Assembly: GCF_008710135.1 (NCBI RefSeq)
Contig: NZ_VYKK01000004.1
Coordinates: forward strand, 310,001 to 374,000
DNA: 64,000 bases
Origin: Paenibacillus spiritus
Lineage (GTDB): Bacteria > Bacillota > Bacilli > Paenibacillales > Paenibacillaceae
Reading direction: 5' to 3'
The translations under genes and the position numbers were made by a program. A model generated the notes under the pieces. That model saw nothing but the letters and a program-made list of their open reading frames with translations. It did not search any database and was not told the origin of the DNA. Below are positions 1-7,726 of this stretch, piece after piece (position 1 is the first letter of the stretch; every line of letters begins with the position of its first letter).

Positions 1-342
1 CGGCTCGGCAATCTTCTGGAAGCTGTCGTAAGGGTTATCTTCAATAACGCCTACTGTCTTGTCGTACTTGATGCCGTGCCAGATATATTCCGTTGCAAAG
101 ATGTTCTTTGTGATTTTGTCTTCGTATACGCCGCGTCCCGTTTCTTCAACCGCCAGTTTCGCCAGATACATGTGCTTGTCGAGCCCGGCCAGTGCCATAG
201 CATGTACGATCTTGTCGACTTGCTCTTGATCCAGGTTCATGTAGGCTTCCTGCGCCACCAACGCTTTATCTACCAAAGTCTGAATATACTCTTCAGCGGT
301 AGGCTGCTTTACTTGGGCGGCCACTTCATTCTTAACTGCCAT
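1..342 (-). CDS. adhE: Bifunctional acetaldehyde-CoA/alcohol dehydrogenase, N-terminal part (5' end only)
   Basis: The first 114 residues are visible; the gene runs off the left edge. They match the start of the CoA-acylating aldehyde dehydrogenase half of AdhE, with the typical stretches EEYIQTLVDKA, LAKLAVEETGRG, YEDKITKNIFATEYI and a following TVGVIEDNP. AdhE reduces acetyl-CoA to acetaldehyde and then ethanol, regenerating NAD+ during fermentation. The ATG at 342 is preceded by AGGAGG at a good distance. An FNR-type box and a cre-like site lie upstream, which fits an anaerobically induced, carbon-controlled gene. The C-terminal iron alcohol dehydrogenase half is outside the window, so its integrity cannot be judged. 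Confidence 0.93.
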   Translation of the reverse strand, partial: MAVKNEVAAQVKQPTAEEYIQTLVDKALVAQEAYMNLDQEQVDKIVHAMALAGLDKHMYLAKLAVEETGRGVYEDKITKNIFATEYIWHGIKYDKTVGVIEDNPYDSFQKIAEP

Positions 343-389
343 GTCTCTCGTCCTCCTGTAAATTTGTGGTTGTTTCTCTCTACACATTG

Positions 390-433
390 ATCATAACACA
401 GCTTCTCCGTCTTGTATAGTGAAATCTTTCACA
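390..433 (-). promoter_or_regulatory. FNR-dependent promoter of adhE
   Basis: AGTGA-N6-TCACA at 418-433 matches the Fnr/CRP palindrome (TGTGA-N6-TCACA) with one base changed. On the minus strand a -10 element TATGAT lies at 395-390, which puts transcription start near 384. The box centre (425.5) is then about 41.5 bp upstream, the classic class II activator position. This is inferred from spacing only. Confidence 0.72.
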
Positions 434-459
434 AAGTATAAAATTTTTTTGCTTTCTTT

Positions 460-473
460 TCAAAGCGCTTACA
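460..473 (-). promoter_or_regulatory. cre-like CcpA site upstream of adhE
   Basis: The minus strand reads TGTAAGCGCTTTGA, one mismatch from the cre consensus TGWAARCGYTWNCA. It lies about 80 bp upstream of the predicted adhE start site, a position used by CcpA for activation or repression. Function is not proven by sequence. Confidence 0.45.
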
Positions 474-728
474 TTTTAGTTCCGATACGTTTACTTCTTC
501 CTCTGCAACGGCAGCGTATGATAACTCTTCCGGCTCGGCCCTTCTCCAGCGTACCTTATCGGGGTGTTCCATAGTACGCTCCCGGTTCCCAGGCATTCCT
601 CTCATCCGTGGTTGCATCGTCTTTCGGCCACCCTGATTTTGCACCCTTATATAGAAGACAAAATCCTGTTCATGCGTTGGCGGGGGAGATTCAACTCGAC
701 AGAATGGCCGGTCACCGCGCCCTGCATT

Positions 729-809
729 AGTGAAAATAATCACAATGTTGAAAAATCGACACTTTTTCCGTGTCTTTTGTCACCCATTATGAGGAATTTC
801 ATGTATAAT
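729..809 (+). promoter_or_regulatory. Second FNR-type box and -10 element upstream of fnr
   Basis: AGTGA-N6-TCACA at 729-744 has exactly the same half-sites as the box in front of adhE. A perfect -10 TATAAT lies at 804-809, giving a start near 816, so the box centre is about 80 bp upstream. Such a position would suit a class I activator or autoregulation of fnr. No good -35 at normal spacing was seen. Confidence 0.55.
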
Positions 810-857
810 TAATTTAAAATTTACTGAAAAACTGAGGGAATAAAGGGGATGTCGATT

Positions 858-1574
858 ATGAACGACCATTATAATGTTATCGAAGCCCACGGAAACACCA
901 ACTGTTTCTCCGAACAGAACTTCAATCGGCTGCTGGTTACCATGAAAGAACGCGTCGTACCGGAAGGCTCCCACCTGTTCTGGGAAGGCGATTATTCCGA
1001 TAAGCTGTTCTATATCAAGCGGGGGCGCGTCAAGCTGACCAAGTCAACCGACGAAGGCAAGGAACTTATTCTGTATATGTACCAGACCGGCGATATGGTA
1101 GGCCAGGCCGATCCCTTCTTCAGCACCAAGCACAGCTTCACGGCCGAAGTGATTGAAGAAAGCGAAGTCGGTGTGATTGAGCATAAGGATCTGGAGATTC
1201 TGATCTGCCAGCACTGCGATTTTGCCATCGACTTCATGAAGTGGATGGGCATTCATCACCGGCTGACGCAGACCAAGTTCCGCGATCTGATGATGTACGG
1301 CAAACCGGGAGCGCTCTGCTCCACGCTTATTCGCCTCGGCAACACTTATGGCGAGAAGAATGGCGACTCCATCCTGATCAACAAAAAGATCACGCATACG
1401 GATCTCTCCAACATGATCGGAGCCACGCGCGAAAGTGTGAACCGGATGCTCAGCGACCTCCGCAAGAAGGACGCCGTCGAGTATGAGAACGGCATGATTG
1501 TCATCAAAGACCTTGGGATGCTCCAGGATATCTGCCACTGTGAACTTTGTCCCAACGAAATTTGCCGCATCTAG
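858..1574 (+). CDS. fnr: Fnr-type oxygen-sensing transcriptional regulator (Crp/Fnr family)
   Basis: 238 residues, the same length as Bacillus subtilis Fnr. An N-terminal cyclic-nucleotide-type beta roll is followed by the dimer helix and a winged helix-turn-helix near residues 177-200 (TDLSNMIGATRESVNRML). Unlike E. coli Fnr, the iron-sulfur cysteines are C-terminal: Cys228-x2-Cys231-x4-Cys236, the spacing known in B. subtilis Fnr, with an extra Cys226; Asp143 could be the fourth ligand. It should bind DNA with an intact [4Fe-4S] cluster under anaerobiosis and activate fermentation genes such as the divergent adhE. The ATG at 858 is chosen because GGGG lies 9 nt upstream, whereas the ATG at 849 directly abuts it. 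Confidence 0.92.
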   Translation: MNDHYNVIEAHGNTNCFSEQNFNRLLVTMKERVVPEGSHLFWEGDYSDKLFYIKRGRVKLTKSTDEGKELILYMYQTGDMVGQADPFFSTKHSFTAEVIEESEVGVIEHKDLEILICQHCDFAIDFMKWMGIHHRLTQTKFRDLMMYGKPGALCSTLIRLGNTYGEKNGDSILINKKITHTDLSNMIGATRESVNRMLSDLRKKDAVEYENGMIVIKDLGMLQDICHCELCPNEICRI

Positions 1575-1632
1575 TTCTTTCGGTTATTACCCCCTACTCA
1601 CCTCAGTGAAACGGACCGTTTCAAAAAAATTC

Positions 1633-1659
1633 GGCGCCCTTATCGGGCGCCCTTTTTTT
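1633..1659 (+). terminator. Intrinsic terminator of fnr
   Basis: A perfect 7-bp stem GGCGCCC/GGGCGCC with a 5-nt loop is followed by C and seven T. Confidence 0.9.
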
Positions 1660-1790
1660 GTCCGGTTATTTCCCCTCCTTAACGGGGTACTAAGAATAGA
1701 AAAGAGCCTTTGATTTATGCTAAATTGGATAAAGCGTCAAAAGACCGACCATCTTAATCTGCGGACTATGAAGAAGAGGACTGGTGAACC

Positions 1791-3731
1791 ATGCATAATT
1801 ACGATTTCTCCCGAGTCGCCGCCGCATCGCCTGAAATGCGGGTCGCCGACTGCGAGTTCAACACCGCACACATTCTGGAAGTCATAGACCAGGCCGAAGC
1901 CCGCCAGGTCGAATACCTGGTCTTTCCGGAGCTCTGCATCACCGGCTATTCCTGCGGGGATCTGTTCATGCAGCGGAGACTGCTTGACTCCGCCAAGGAT
2001 TCGCTGGTGCGGATTGCCGAGGCAACCGCAGGCAAGTCCATGATCCTGGTAGTCGGACTTCCGCTTGAAATCCGCGGCCGTCTGTTCAACAGCGCCGCCG
2101 TGCTCCAGAACGGCTCGATCCTCGGGGTCGTGCCGAAGACCTGCATACCCGGCTACAGCGAATTCTACGAGCCTCGCTGGTTCGCCGGAGCGGAGGAGCT
2201 GGAAGCCTCCGAGCTGCTGATCGGCGGCCGCCGGATTCCGATCGGCGCGGATCTGCTGTTCGTCTGCGAGAATGAGGCCAATCTGGTCTTCGGCGTGGAA
2301 ATCTGCGAAGACCTCTGGGTGCCGATTCCGCCGAGCAGCCGGCTGGCCCAGGCCGGCGCCGTCATGGTCTTCAATCCCTCGGCCAGCAATGAGCTGGTCG
2401 GGAAGGCGGACTACCGGCGGCAGCTGGTGGCCAGCCAGTCCGCTTCCTGCGTGGCGGGCTATGTCTATGCCGCCAGCAACACGGGCGAATCGACCACCGA
2501 CGTCGTCTTTGGCGGTCATTCCCTGATTGCCGAGAACGGCCAGATGCTGGCCGAATCGGACCGTTTTACCCATGAGAGCCGTCTGACCGTAGCCGATCTG
2601 GATATTTCGCGCATCCACTTCTCCCGGATCATCATGGGGACCTTCCGCGGCGGCTACGGCAGCGGAAATTACCGCGAGATCGGGTTCGCCGATCCGTCCG
2701 TCCGGAATGCCGAGCCCCGCAAGCTGGAGCGCCGCGTGGTGCCGAATCCTTTTGTGCCGGGCAATCCGGAACTGCGGAATGAACGCTGCCAAGAGATTCT
2801 CGCCATTCAAACCTCGGGCCTCATGAAGCGCATCCGCCATATCGGAACGAAGCAGGCCGTCATCGGCATTTCCGGCGGTCTCGATTCCACGCTTGCCCTG
2901 CTCGTAGCCGTCCGGGCAATGGAACAGCTGGGCCGCCCGGCAAGCGATGTCCTTGCGGTTACCATGCCGGGCTTCGGCACCACGAACCGGACCTATGACA
3001 ACGCGGTCGGCTTGATCCACGCGCTCGGCGCGTCGATGAAGGTGGTCGACATCAAGGCAGCCTGCCTCCAGCATTTTGCCGATATCGGCCATGATCCCGA
3101 TGTGCATGACCTGACCTACGAGAATGTCCAAGCCCGCGAACGCACACAGATTCTGATGGATCTCGCCAACAAGAACGGCGGCATCGTAGTGGGAACGGGC
3201 GACCTCTCCGAGCTCGCGCTCGGCTGGTGCACGTACAATGGCGACCACATGTCGATGTACAGCGTGAACTCCGGTATTCCGAAGACGCTGATTAAATTCG
3301 TCGTTCAGTGGTACGCCGACTACGAGGCCGACGAGACGGCTCGCAAGTATCTGCATGATATTATCGCGACCGGCATCAGTCCCGAACTTCTGCCGCCGTC
3401 CGCGACGGGAGAAATCGTTCAGCTGACCGAGAACATCCTCGGGTCCTACGATGTGCACGATTTCTACCTGTACTACATGCTGAGAACAGGCGCTCCGCCG
3501 GCCAAAATTCTTTATCTGGCCGAGCATGCCTTCGAGGGCACGTTCCCCCGCGAGCAGCTTGTCGAATGGATGAGGGTGTTCTACAGCCGCTTCTTCTCCC
3601 AGCAGTTCAAGCGTTCCTGTCTGCCGGACGGGCCGAAGGTCGGTACGGTCAGCCTCTCTCCGCGCGGCGACTGGCGCATGCCAAGCGACGCTTCGGCTGC
3701 GCTGTGGCTTAAAGAGATCGAGGCGCTCTAG
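1791..3731 (+). CDS. nadE: Glutamine-dependent NAD+ synthase
   Basis: 646 residues with two domains. The N-terminal nitrilase-type glutaminase carries the Glu47-Lys116-Cys172 triad (FPELCIT, VVPKTCIPG, VEICEDLWVP). The C-terminal synthetase carries the PP-loop SGGLDS at 361-366. The enzyme frees ammonia from glutamine and uses it, with ATP, to amidate nicotinic acid adenine dinucleotide to NAD+ in the cytosol. This is the long form, not the short ammonia-dependent form of about 270 residues. It appears monocistronic between two terminators. Confidence 0.96.
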   Translation: MHNYDFSRVAAASPEMRVADCEFNTAHILEVIDQAEARQVEYLVFPELCITGYSCGDLFMQRRLLDSAKDSLVRIAEATAGKSMILVVGLPLEIRGRLFNSAAVLQNGSILGVVPKTCIPGYSEFYEPRWFAGAEELEASELLIGGRRIPIGADLLFVCENEANLVFGVEICEDLWVPIPPSSRLAQAGAVMVFNPSASNELVGKADYRRQLVASQSASCVAGYVYAASNTGESTTDVVFGGHSLIAENGQMLAESDRFTHESRLTVADLDISRIHFSRIIMGTFRGGYGSGNYREIGFADPSVRNAEPRKLERRVVPNPFVPGNPELRNERCQEILAIQTSGLMKRIRHIGTKQAVIGISGGLDSTLALLVAVRAMEQLGRPASDVLAVTMPGFGTTNRTYDNAVGLIHALGASMKVVDIKAACLQHFADIGHDPDVHDLTYENVQARERTQILMDLANKNGGIVVGTGDLSELALGWCTYNGDHMSMYSVNSGIPKTLIKFVVQWYADYEADETARKYLHDIIATGISPELLPPSATGEIVQLTENILGSYDVHDFYLYYMLRTGAPPAKILYLAEHAFEGTFPREQLVEWMRVFYSRFFSQQFKRSCLPDGPKVGTVSLSPRGDWRMPSDASAALWLKEIEAL

Positions 3732-3790
3732 AGGTAAGGGTGCTCTAGAGATAGAGATGCCGGCATCTCCGCCCGCAACCTCAAAGTCCA

Positions 3791-3830
3791 AAAAGATCCG
3801 CATCTTCCCGAGGGAAGATGCGGATCTTTT
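3791..3830 (+). terminator. Intrinsic terminator after nadE
   Basis: A perfect inverted repeat with 19-bp arms (3791-3809 and 3812-3830) starts with AAAA and ends with TTTT. It could terminate in both directions. Confidence 0.85.
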
Positions 3831-3885
3831 GCATGCAGAGCCGTAAAGATCAGGTATACTGGCAGGGAAAGGAGAATGGATCGCA

Positions 3886-4299
3886 ATGAAAATATTTCTA
3901 AAGCTGAATGGCTTGGCTCTTCTCTACGGAATCGGGTGCTGGATTCCCGCCGAATTGTTCGTCAATGTGTACCGTATCCAGCGGATTTGGAAGCTCCAGC
4001 ATACTTATTTATTCATCTGGCTCCTGGTGATTTCGGCTGGTCTCGCAGGAACTCGGCTGGTCTATGCGCTAACCAAGCGCTGGCTCGGCCACACCCGGCT
4101 TAAATATCTGCTGATGCTGCTCTGGATTCCCTATTTCATCCTCCTGATTCTGGGCTTCGCCGAGCTGTATCCCATTCATGATCCCGCCGAGGTTCCCCTT
4201 CCGGCCATCGGCCTTGTCCTTATCGCCTGGTGCATGGTTTACCCGTTCTGCATTGCGGCAGTCAACGCGGCTGTCGATATCCGCCGAAGCCAAGCTTAA
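3886..4299 (+). CDS. Small four-helix membrane protein of unknown function
   Basis: 137 residues with about four hydrophobic segments (roughly 8-27, 41-60, 73-93 and 106-127) and short polar loops. No catalytic motif or known family was recognised. A ribosome site AAAGGAG lies about 11 nt upstream of this ATG; an ATG 10 nt earlier is in another frame. The 3' end overlaps the convergent lipoprotein gene by four bases, with interlocked stop codons. Confidence 0.7.
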   Translation: MKIFLKLNGLALLYGIGCWIPAELFVNVYRIQRIWKLQHTYLFIWLLVISAGLAGTRLVYALTKRWLGHTRLKYLLMLLWIPYFILLILGFAELYPIHDPAEVPLPAIGLVLIAWCMVYPFCIAAVNAAVDIRRSQA

Positions 4300-5003
4300 C
4301 GCTCCAATAGAGCAATCTCCACTTCATCCTGCGGCATCAGCTTCATGTCGATGCCTCCTGCCAGCAGCAGCTTGCCGTTGACCTTCAGCTTCCAGGCCCA
4401 CTCTCCGGTTGGCATATAGCCCTCGACTTCACCGATGCCCCGGCCGTTCTCGTCCAGGTTCACCTCACCGCTATGAAGGAGCAGGCTGCGAACCGTCATC
4501 TCTTCCGCATACGGGTACACGTAGCTGTGGCTAAGCTCCTGACGCTCCCTGCCGCCGCTGACGGAGAGCAGCACGTACTGCCCGGTAGAACCGGAGTTCT
4601 CCGGTTCGGCAGACAGCGTCAGGTGATCGCCCGGCGCCAGCTTGCGGTCCCAATCGTCCGCTTTCAGCGGGTCGCCGTTCAGCTTGAGGCGCCAGGAGAG
4701 GCCGGGAACCAGAGTGATTTTGCTGACCCCCGCAATGCTTCGGCTGTCATTCGAGAAATGGGCAACCCCGCTCTCGGACAGCAGGTCGCGAACCGTCATG
4801 CCTTCCCGGTACAAGTCGCCCGGCCGCAGGCTCCCGCTCTCTTTCAGTGTGCTTCCGTTCACTTCGTAAGAGAGGGTCGGGCGGATATTTCCCGCCGAGC
4901 CCGTCCCTTCGTTCTTGTTCGTATCGTTCAACGAGCAGCCGGCTGCCCCCAGCAGCAGAAGCACCAAAAGGCAGAGGCCGGCAGTCTTCCGTATCGGGTT
5001 CAT
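4296..5003 (-). CDS. Secreted lipoprotein with two DUF4430-like modules
   Basis: 235 residues. A signal peptide ends in lipobox LGAAGC (Cys23), so it should be anchored outside the membrane. The rest looks like two related halves, each ending in a WxxKxNG...L.PGD-type stretch (WRLKLNGDPL..., WKLKVNGKLL...), as in DUF4430/transcobalamin-like domains. These are often found in secreted or cobalamin-related proteins, but no ligand can be assigned. The start lies 6 nt after the end of the upstream gene at 5010, so the two are probably one operon. Confidence 0.72.
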   Translation of the reverse strand: MNPIRKTAGLCLLVLLLLGAAGCSLNDTNKNEGTGSAGNIRPTLSYEVNGSTLKESGSLRPGDLYREGMTVRDLLSESGVAHFSNDSRSIAGVSKITLVPGLSWRLKLNGDPLKADDWDRKLAPGDHLTLSAEPENSGSTGQYVLLSVSGGRERQELSHSYVYPYAEEMTVRSLLLHSGEVNLDENGRGIGEVEGYMPTGEWAWKLKVNGKLLLAGGIDMKLMPQDEVEIALLER

Positions 5004-5009
5004 CTCTGG

Positions 5010-5732
5010 TCACCTTCCTACAAAGACCGGATCCAGATAAATCCGCTCTCCTCCCGAAGGCTTCAGGTAGGCGCCAAGAGCGATGAAATCCAGTCTGCGC
5101 ACGTATACTCCCGTCATCCATCTGACCTGCACGCTCCCTCCCTCCGATTCATAGCGAACCGTAGGCGCCGGGAGCCATTGCTGAAAAATCCCAATTCCGC
5201 GCGTACTCCGCGGACGGCACTCATAGGGACGGTCATGGAGTCCGCTTCTACTCCAATAAGTCGGAACCAAATAAGCGGCGATATCGGCCAGTTCCTCCCC
5301 GTTCCAGAACAATTCGTCCCGCAGGAGCGGGTGAAGCAGCATCGTCTTCTCGAACTGCGACCACACGGAAGCCTGAAGCGCCAGGCTGCACAGCTCTACC
5401 GGGCTGGAGAGCGGGTCTCTCTCAGGAACGCCGGCTCCGTCAGGGCCGATGGGCGGTGCGGCGATCCCGCAGCCGATGCATTTCCAGCCCAGGCTGCTCT
5501 TGATCCACTTCTGAAGCAGTGTTCCGGGTTCTTCACTCCCCGCTCCGTACAGACGCCGGATGTCTTCGAGCCCAAGACCGGTAGAGGCCTGCCACCAGCC
5601 GTCGGGGTAATACCCGCTCAGAAGCGCGAACGCTTTGCTGTATATGCGCTGCACCCGAACGGAGGCAGTCCGAAGCTCTAAGATGTCCTTCTCGGCATAG
5701 CGGATATCGGCTGCTGTCAACAGGGTATTCAT
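5010..5732 (-). CDS. Conserved-looking protein of unknown function
   Basis: 240 residues, no signal peptide, no membrane segment. It is rich in aromatic residues and contains one CxxC motif (KCIGCG near residue 85). I do not recognise the family. GGAGG stands 9 nt upstream of the ATG. It is the first gene of a two-gene unit with the lipoprotein at 4296. Its promoter region shares a 10-mer with the neighbouring HxlR gene. Confidence 0.65.
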   Translation of the reverse strand: MNTLLTAADIRYAEKDILELRTASVRVQRIYSKAFALLSGYYPDGWWQASTGLGLEDIRRLYGAGSEEPGTLLQKWIKSSLGWKCIGCGIAAPPIGPDGAGVPERDPLSSPVELCSLALQASVWSQFEKTMLLHPLLRDELFWNGEELADIAAYLVPTYWSRSGLHDRPYECRPRSTRGIGIFQQWLPAPTVRYESEGGSVQVRWMTGVYVRRLDFIALGAYLKPSGGERIYLDPVFVGR

Positions 5733-5779
5733 ACGGCATCGCCTCCCAGTGTCGTTGTTACGGCAGGGACCAATTTTTG

Positions 5780-5801
5780 GTAAGCGCTTCCACGTTTAGT
5801 T
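5780..5801 (-). promoter_or_regulatory. cre-like site plus motif shared with the hxlR promoter
   Basis: GGTAAGCGCTTCCA (5780-5793) resembles cre with two mismatches. ACGTTTAGTT (5792-5801) recurs exactly at 6258-6267 upstream of the HxlR gene. Both lie upstream of the minus-strand gene ending at 5010. Confidence 0.35.
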
Positions 5802-5904
5802 GTACTTTTAACTATCTCATGATTTGAACACGGGCGCAACTGCCCGGCTGAAGAAACGGCGCAACTCCGCAATCCCCATCCTCCAACCGGGCGCACTCCC
5901 GCCC

Positions 5905-6225
5905 CTATTTAATCCACTCTTCCGCCCAAAGCTGAATCTGACTCATGACCGGCTTCAGAGCACGACCCTTGTCCGTCAATTCGTATTCGATCCTTACCGG
6001 CGTCTCGGGATAGACGTGCCGAACCAGGATGCCCTCGCACTCCAGGTCCTTCATCCGCTCGGAGAGCATCTTGTCGCTCATCGAGGGAATCAGACCGGAT
6101 ATATCCTTGAACCGTTTCGGGCCATCCATCAGCGACTGAATAATCAGCCCGTTCCAACGTTTGCCCAGAAAGGAAAAAGCCGTCTCGAACCGGGGACACA
6201 TCTTCGTCATATGCGGTTCTGCCAT
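5905..6225 (-). CDS. HxlR-family transcriptional regulator (YodB/CatR-like)
   Basis: 106 residues, a complete HxlR winged helix-turn-helix (RFETAFSFLGKRWNGLI, RFKDISGLIPSMSDKMLSERM, and a C-terminal YELTDKGRALKP). A single conserved cysteine near the N-terminus (Cys10 in MCPRF) corresponds to the redox-sensing Cys of YodB/CatR repressors, which respond to quinones and diamide. Strong AAGAGGAG ribosome site. It probably represses itself and perhaps the adjacent unit at 4296-5732, whose promoter carries the same 10-mer. No quinone reductase or azoreductase lies next to it. Confidence 0.88.
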   Translation of the reverse strand: MAEPHMTKMCPRFETAFSFLGKRWNGLIIQSLMDGPKRFKDISGLIPSMSDKMLSERMKDLECEGILVRHVYPETPVRIEYELTDKGRALKPVMSQIQLWAEEWIK

Positions 6226-6257
6226 TCCATTTCACTCCTCTTGTCCATCCAAAACTT

Positions 6258-6287
6258 ACGTTTAGTTAGTATATATAATTTTAACAT
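6258..6287 (-). promoter_or_regulatory. Promoter and candidate autoregulatory operator of the HxlR gene
   Basis: An AT-rich stretch with TATATA and TAAAAT candidates for -10 directly abuts the ACGTTTAGTT motif (6258-6267) that is repeated at 5792-5801. A repressor bound here would block the promoter. Confidence 0.4.
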
Positions 6288-6336
6288 ATTTTGGCCCTGC
6301 TGAAAACGGCTTGCGCAAAAAAAGGCGATTCCAGAT

Positions 6337-6654
6337 TCAGGCCTGCTTCCCGGGGCCGGCTGCGATGGCTTCGCTGACGACAAACGCCAGATCGTCATTT
6401 CCGAACAGCGACAGCACGCCCAGCACGGTATCGTTGGAAATATCCCCCGCCTCGTCCGCCGGAACCGTCAGCGCCAGAGCCCTGTCCAAAGCGGGATTCT
6501 CCCCTTGATTGGGATAGGCGCGCAAGTAGAGCTCCTTCGGGTCCAATCCCCGATTGACGCACCACTGGGCAAAAACCAGAATCATCATCTCTTCTTCCTG
6601 CCGGTACGTCTCAATGATCCGCTCTTCTACAGCTTTGCGGGTCTCGTCTTCCAT
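6337..6654 (-). CDS. Small acidic protein of unknown function
   Basis: 105 residues from the ATG at 6654, which has AGGAGG 9 nt upstream. A longer reading would start at 6678 and overlap the upstream stop by one base, but has no better ribosome site. Charged N-terminal helix (EDETRKAVEERIIETYRQEEE), then a conserved-looking VFAQWCVNRGLDP segment. No enzyme motif seen. It follows the oxidoreductase gene at 6678 and is probably co-transcribed. Confidence 0.65.
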   Translation of the reverse strand: MEDETRKAVEERIIETYRQEEEMMILVFAQWCVNRGLDPKELYLRAYPNQGENPALDRALALTVPADEAGDISNDTVLGVLSLFGNDDLAFVVSEAIAAGPGKQA

Positions 6655-6677
6655 CTGCCGATTCCTCCTGAAGTTCA

Positions 6678-7613
6678 TTATCCGCGGGACAGCCGGTCCG
6701 CCAGCTTATGCGCTGCCAGCACACGGCCCGCCCCGATGCTGCAGCCCGAGGGCTGCCCGATGTGATCCAGAAAATGCGCAACCGCACCGCTGAAGCCCCG
6801 TCGGTCCAAAAGGGTATCCCAGCTGCCGCAGCCCAGCGTGCGGGCCGGACGGCTCTTCTCCTGAAGAATAGCCTGTTCCATATCCTGAACGATCGCCGAA
6901 CGGCCCTCTCCGTGCAGCTCCAGCCGCTCGGCATCGGCTCCGCTGTCGCGGGCCATCCCGAATTGTCCAAGCGCTCCCTGCCATTCCAGCGAACCCGAAA
7001 CCCGGAGCAGCCGTCCTTCCCCGTCGCGGAGCAGCCGGGCGCCTTCCAGCGCCGCCTCGTCGCCGCCCAGCCACAGCAACAGATCCAGCATGTGGATCAG
7101 GTCGTCATGTACCGTCTCTCTGGCCGTGAGCGGCTGCAATCCCGTGCGGTGCTTGTAAGCAGTCAGGAAGCCGGGACGGCCCGCCTGTTCCACCCACTCT
7201 CGGGCTTGAAGGTACAGAGGGGCGAACCTGCGGTTGAAGCCGACGGCAAGCAGCAGGCCCTTCTCTTCGGCGCTCTGCGCCATTTCGGCCGACTCTTCGA
7301 GCCGGTAGGACAGCGGCTTGTCCACATACACGGCTCTGCCCCGTTCCAGACATTTCATAACCATATCATAATGGGCGGGCGTCGGGCTGTGAATAAATAC
7401 GGCGTCAATCTCCCAATCCAGCATTTCTTCCAGCGATACGGTTCCCCGGGGAAGCCGGTACTGCTGCACCGTCCGCTCCACGGTGGCCGGCGAAGAACTG
7501 AGCACGCCCGCGATCTCGACACGGCGAAGCTGCGACAGGAGCGGCAGGTATACTTTGCGGGCGATATCGCCCAGGCCTGCGATTGCAATGCGTATAGGTT
7601 GATTGGGTACCAT
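6678..7613 (-). CDS. Gfo/Idh/MocA-family NAD(P)-dependent oxidoreductase
   Basis: 311 residues. The N-terminal Rossmann fold begins IRIAIAGLGDIARKVYLPLL. The family sequence VDKPLSYRLEES, with the catalytic Lys of the EKP-type motif, lies near residue 95. The C-terminal half has the usual alpha/beta substrate domain with HDDLIHMLDLLLWLGG. These enzymes oxidise or reduce sugars, inositols or related polyols; the substrate cannot be told. The start MVPNQPI at 7613 is chosen because GGAGGT lies 8 nt upstream. Confidence 0.85.
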   Translation of the reverse strand: MVPNQPIRIAIAGLGDIARKVYLPLLSQLRRVEIAGVLSSSPATVERTVQQYRLPRGTVSLEEMLDWEIDAVFIHSPTPAHYDMVMKCLERGRAVYVDKPLSYRLEESAEMAQSAEEKGLLLAVGFNRRFAPLYLQAREWVEQAGRPGFLTAYKHRTGLQPLTARETVHDDLIHMLDLLLWLGGDEAALEGARLLRDGEGRLLRVSGSLEWQGALGQFGMARDSGADAERLELHGEGRSAIVQDMEQAILQEKSRPARTLGCGSWDTLLDRRGFSGAVAHFLDHIGQPSGCSIGAGRVLAAHKLADRLSRG

Positions 7614-7690
7614 TCTTATCGACCTCCGGCTGATGCGCCTCTTTCTTACCAGCATAGTATAAGAAAGCCCCTTCTGTACACCTGAACCGC

Positions 7691-7726
7691 TTCAAAAAGC
7701 AGGCGGCGTCCGGTATGATGAGGGAA
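7691..7726 (+). promoter_or_regulatory. Promoter placing transcription start at the start codon
   Basis: TTCAAA (7691-7696), a 17-bp spacer and TATGAT (7714-7719) predict a start at about 7726, the first base of the ATG of the next gene. This suggests a leaderless mRNA. Confidence 0.5.

Larger units (their letters stand above)
343..857. other. Divergent adhE-fnr intergenic region
   Basis: This 515-bp region holds two FNR-type boxes (418-433 and 729-744), a cre-like site (460-473) and promoters for both flanking genes. It also contains an inverted repeat with 7-bp arms AGCGTAC/GTACGCT at 548-554 and 574-580. No known riboswitch class was recognised and no convincing gene was found in the middle part. 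Confidence 0.6.

Noticed and set aside
500..720. Possible riboswitch in the adhE-fnr region (GCAAA, CCGAAAG and hairpin pieces on the minus strand)
   Set aside because: The order and spacing do not fit c-di-GMP, ydaO or other known classes, and it lies upstream of the predicted adhE promoter.
429..743. 104-codon open frame on the minus strand between adhE and fnr, with an internal ATG at 572
   Set aside because: It covers both FNR-type boxes, has no good ribosome site at its first start, odd composition and no recognisable fold; more likely non-coding regulatory sequence.
1737..3803. 688-codon open frame antisense to nadE
   Set aside because: Shadow of nadE caused by GC-rich third positions; the plus-strand protein has all catalytic motifs.
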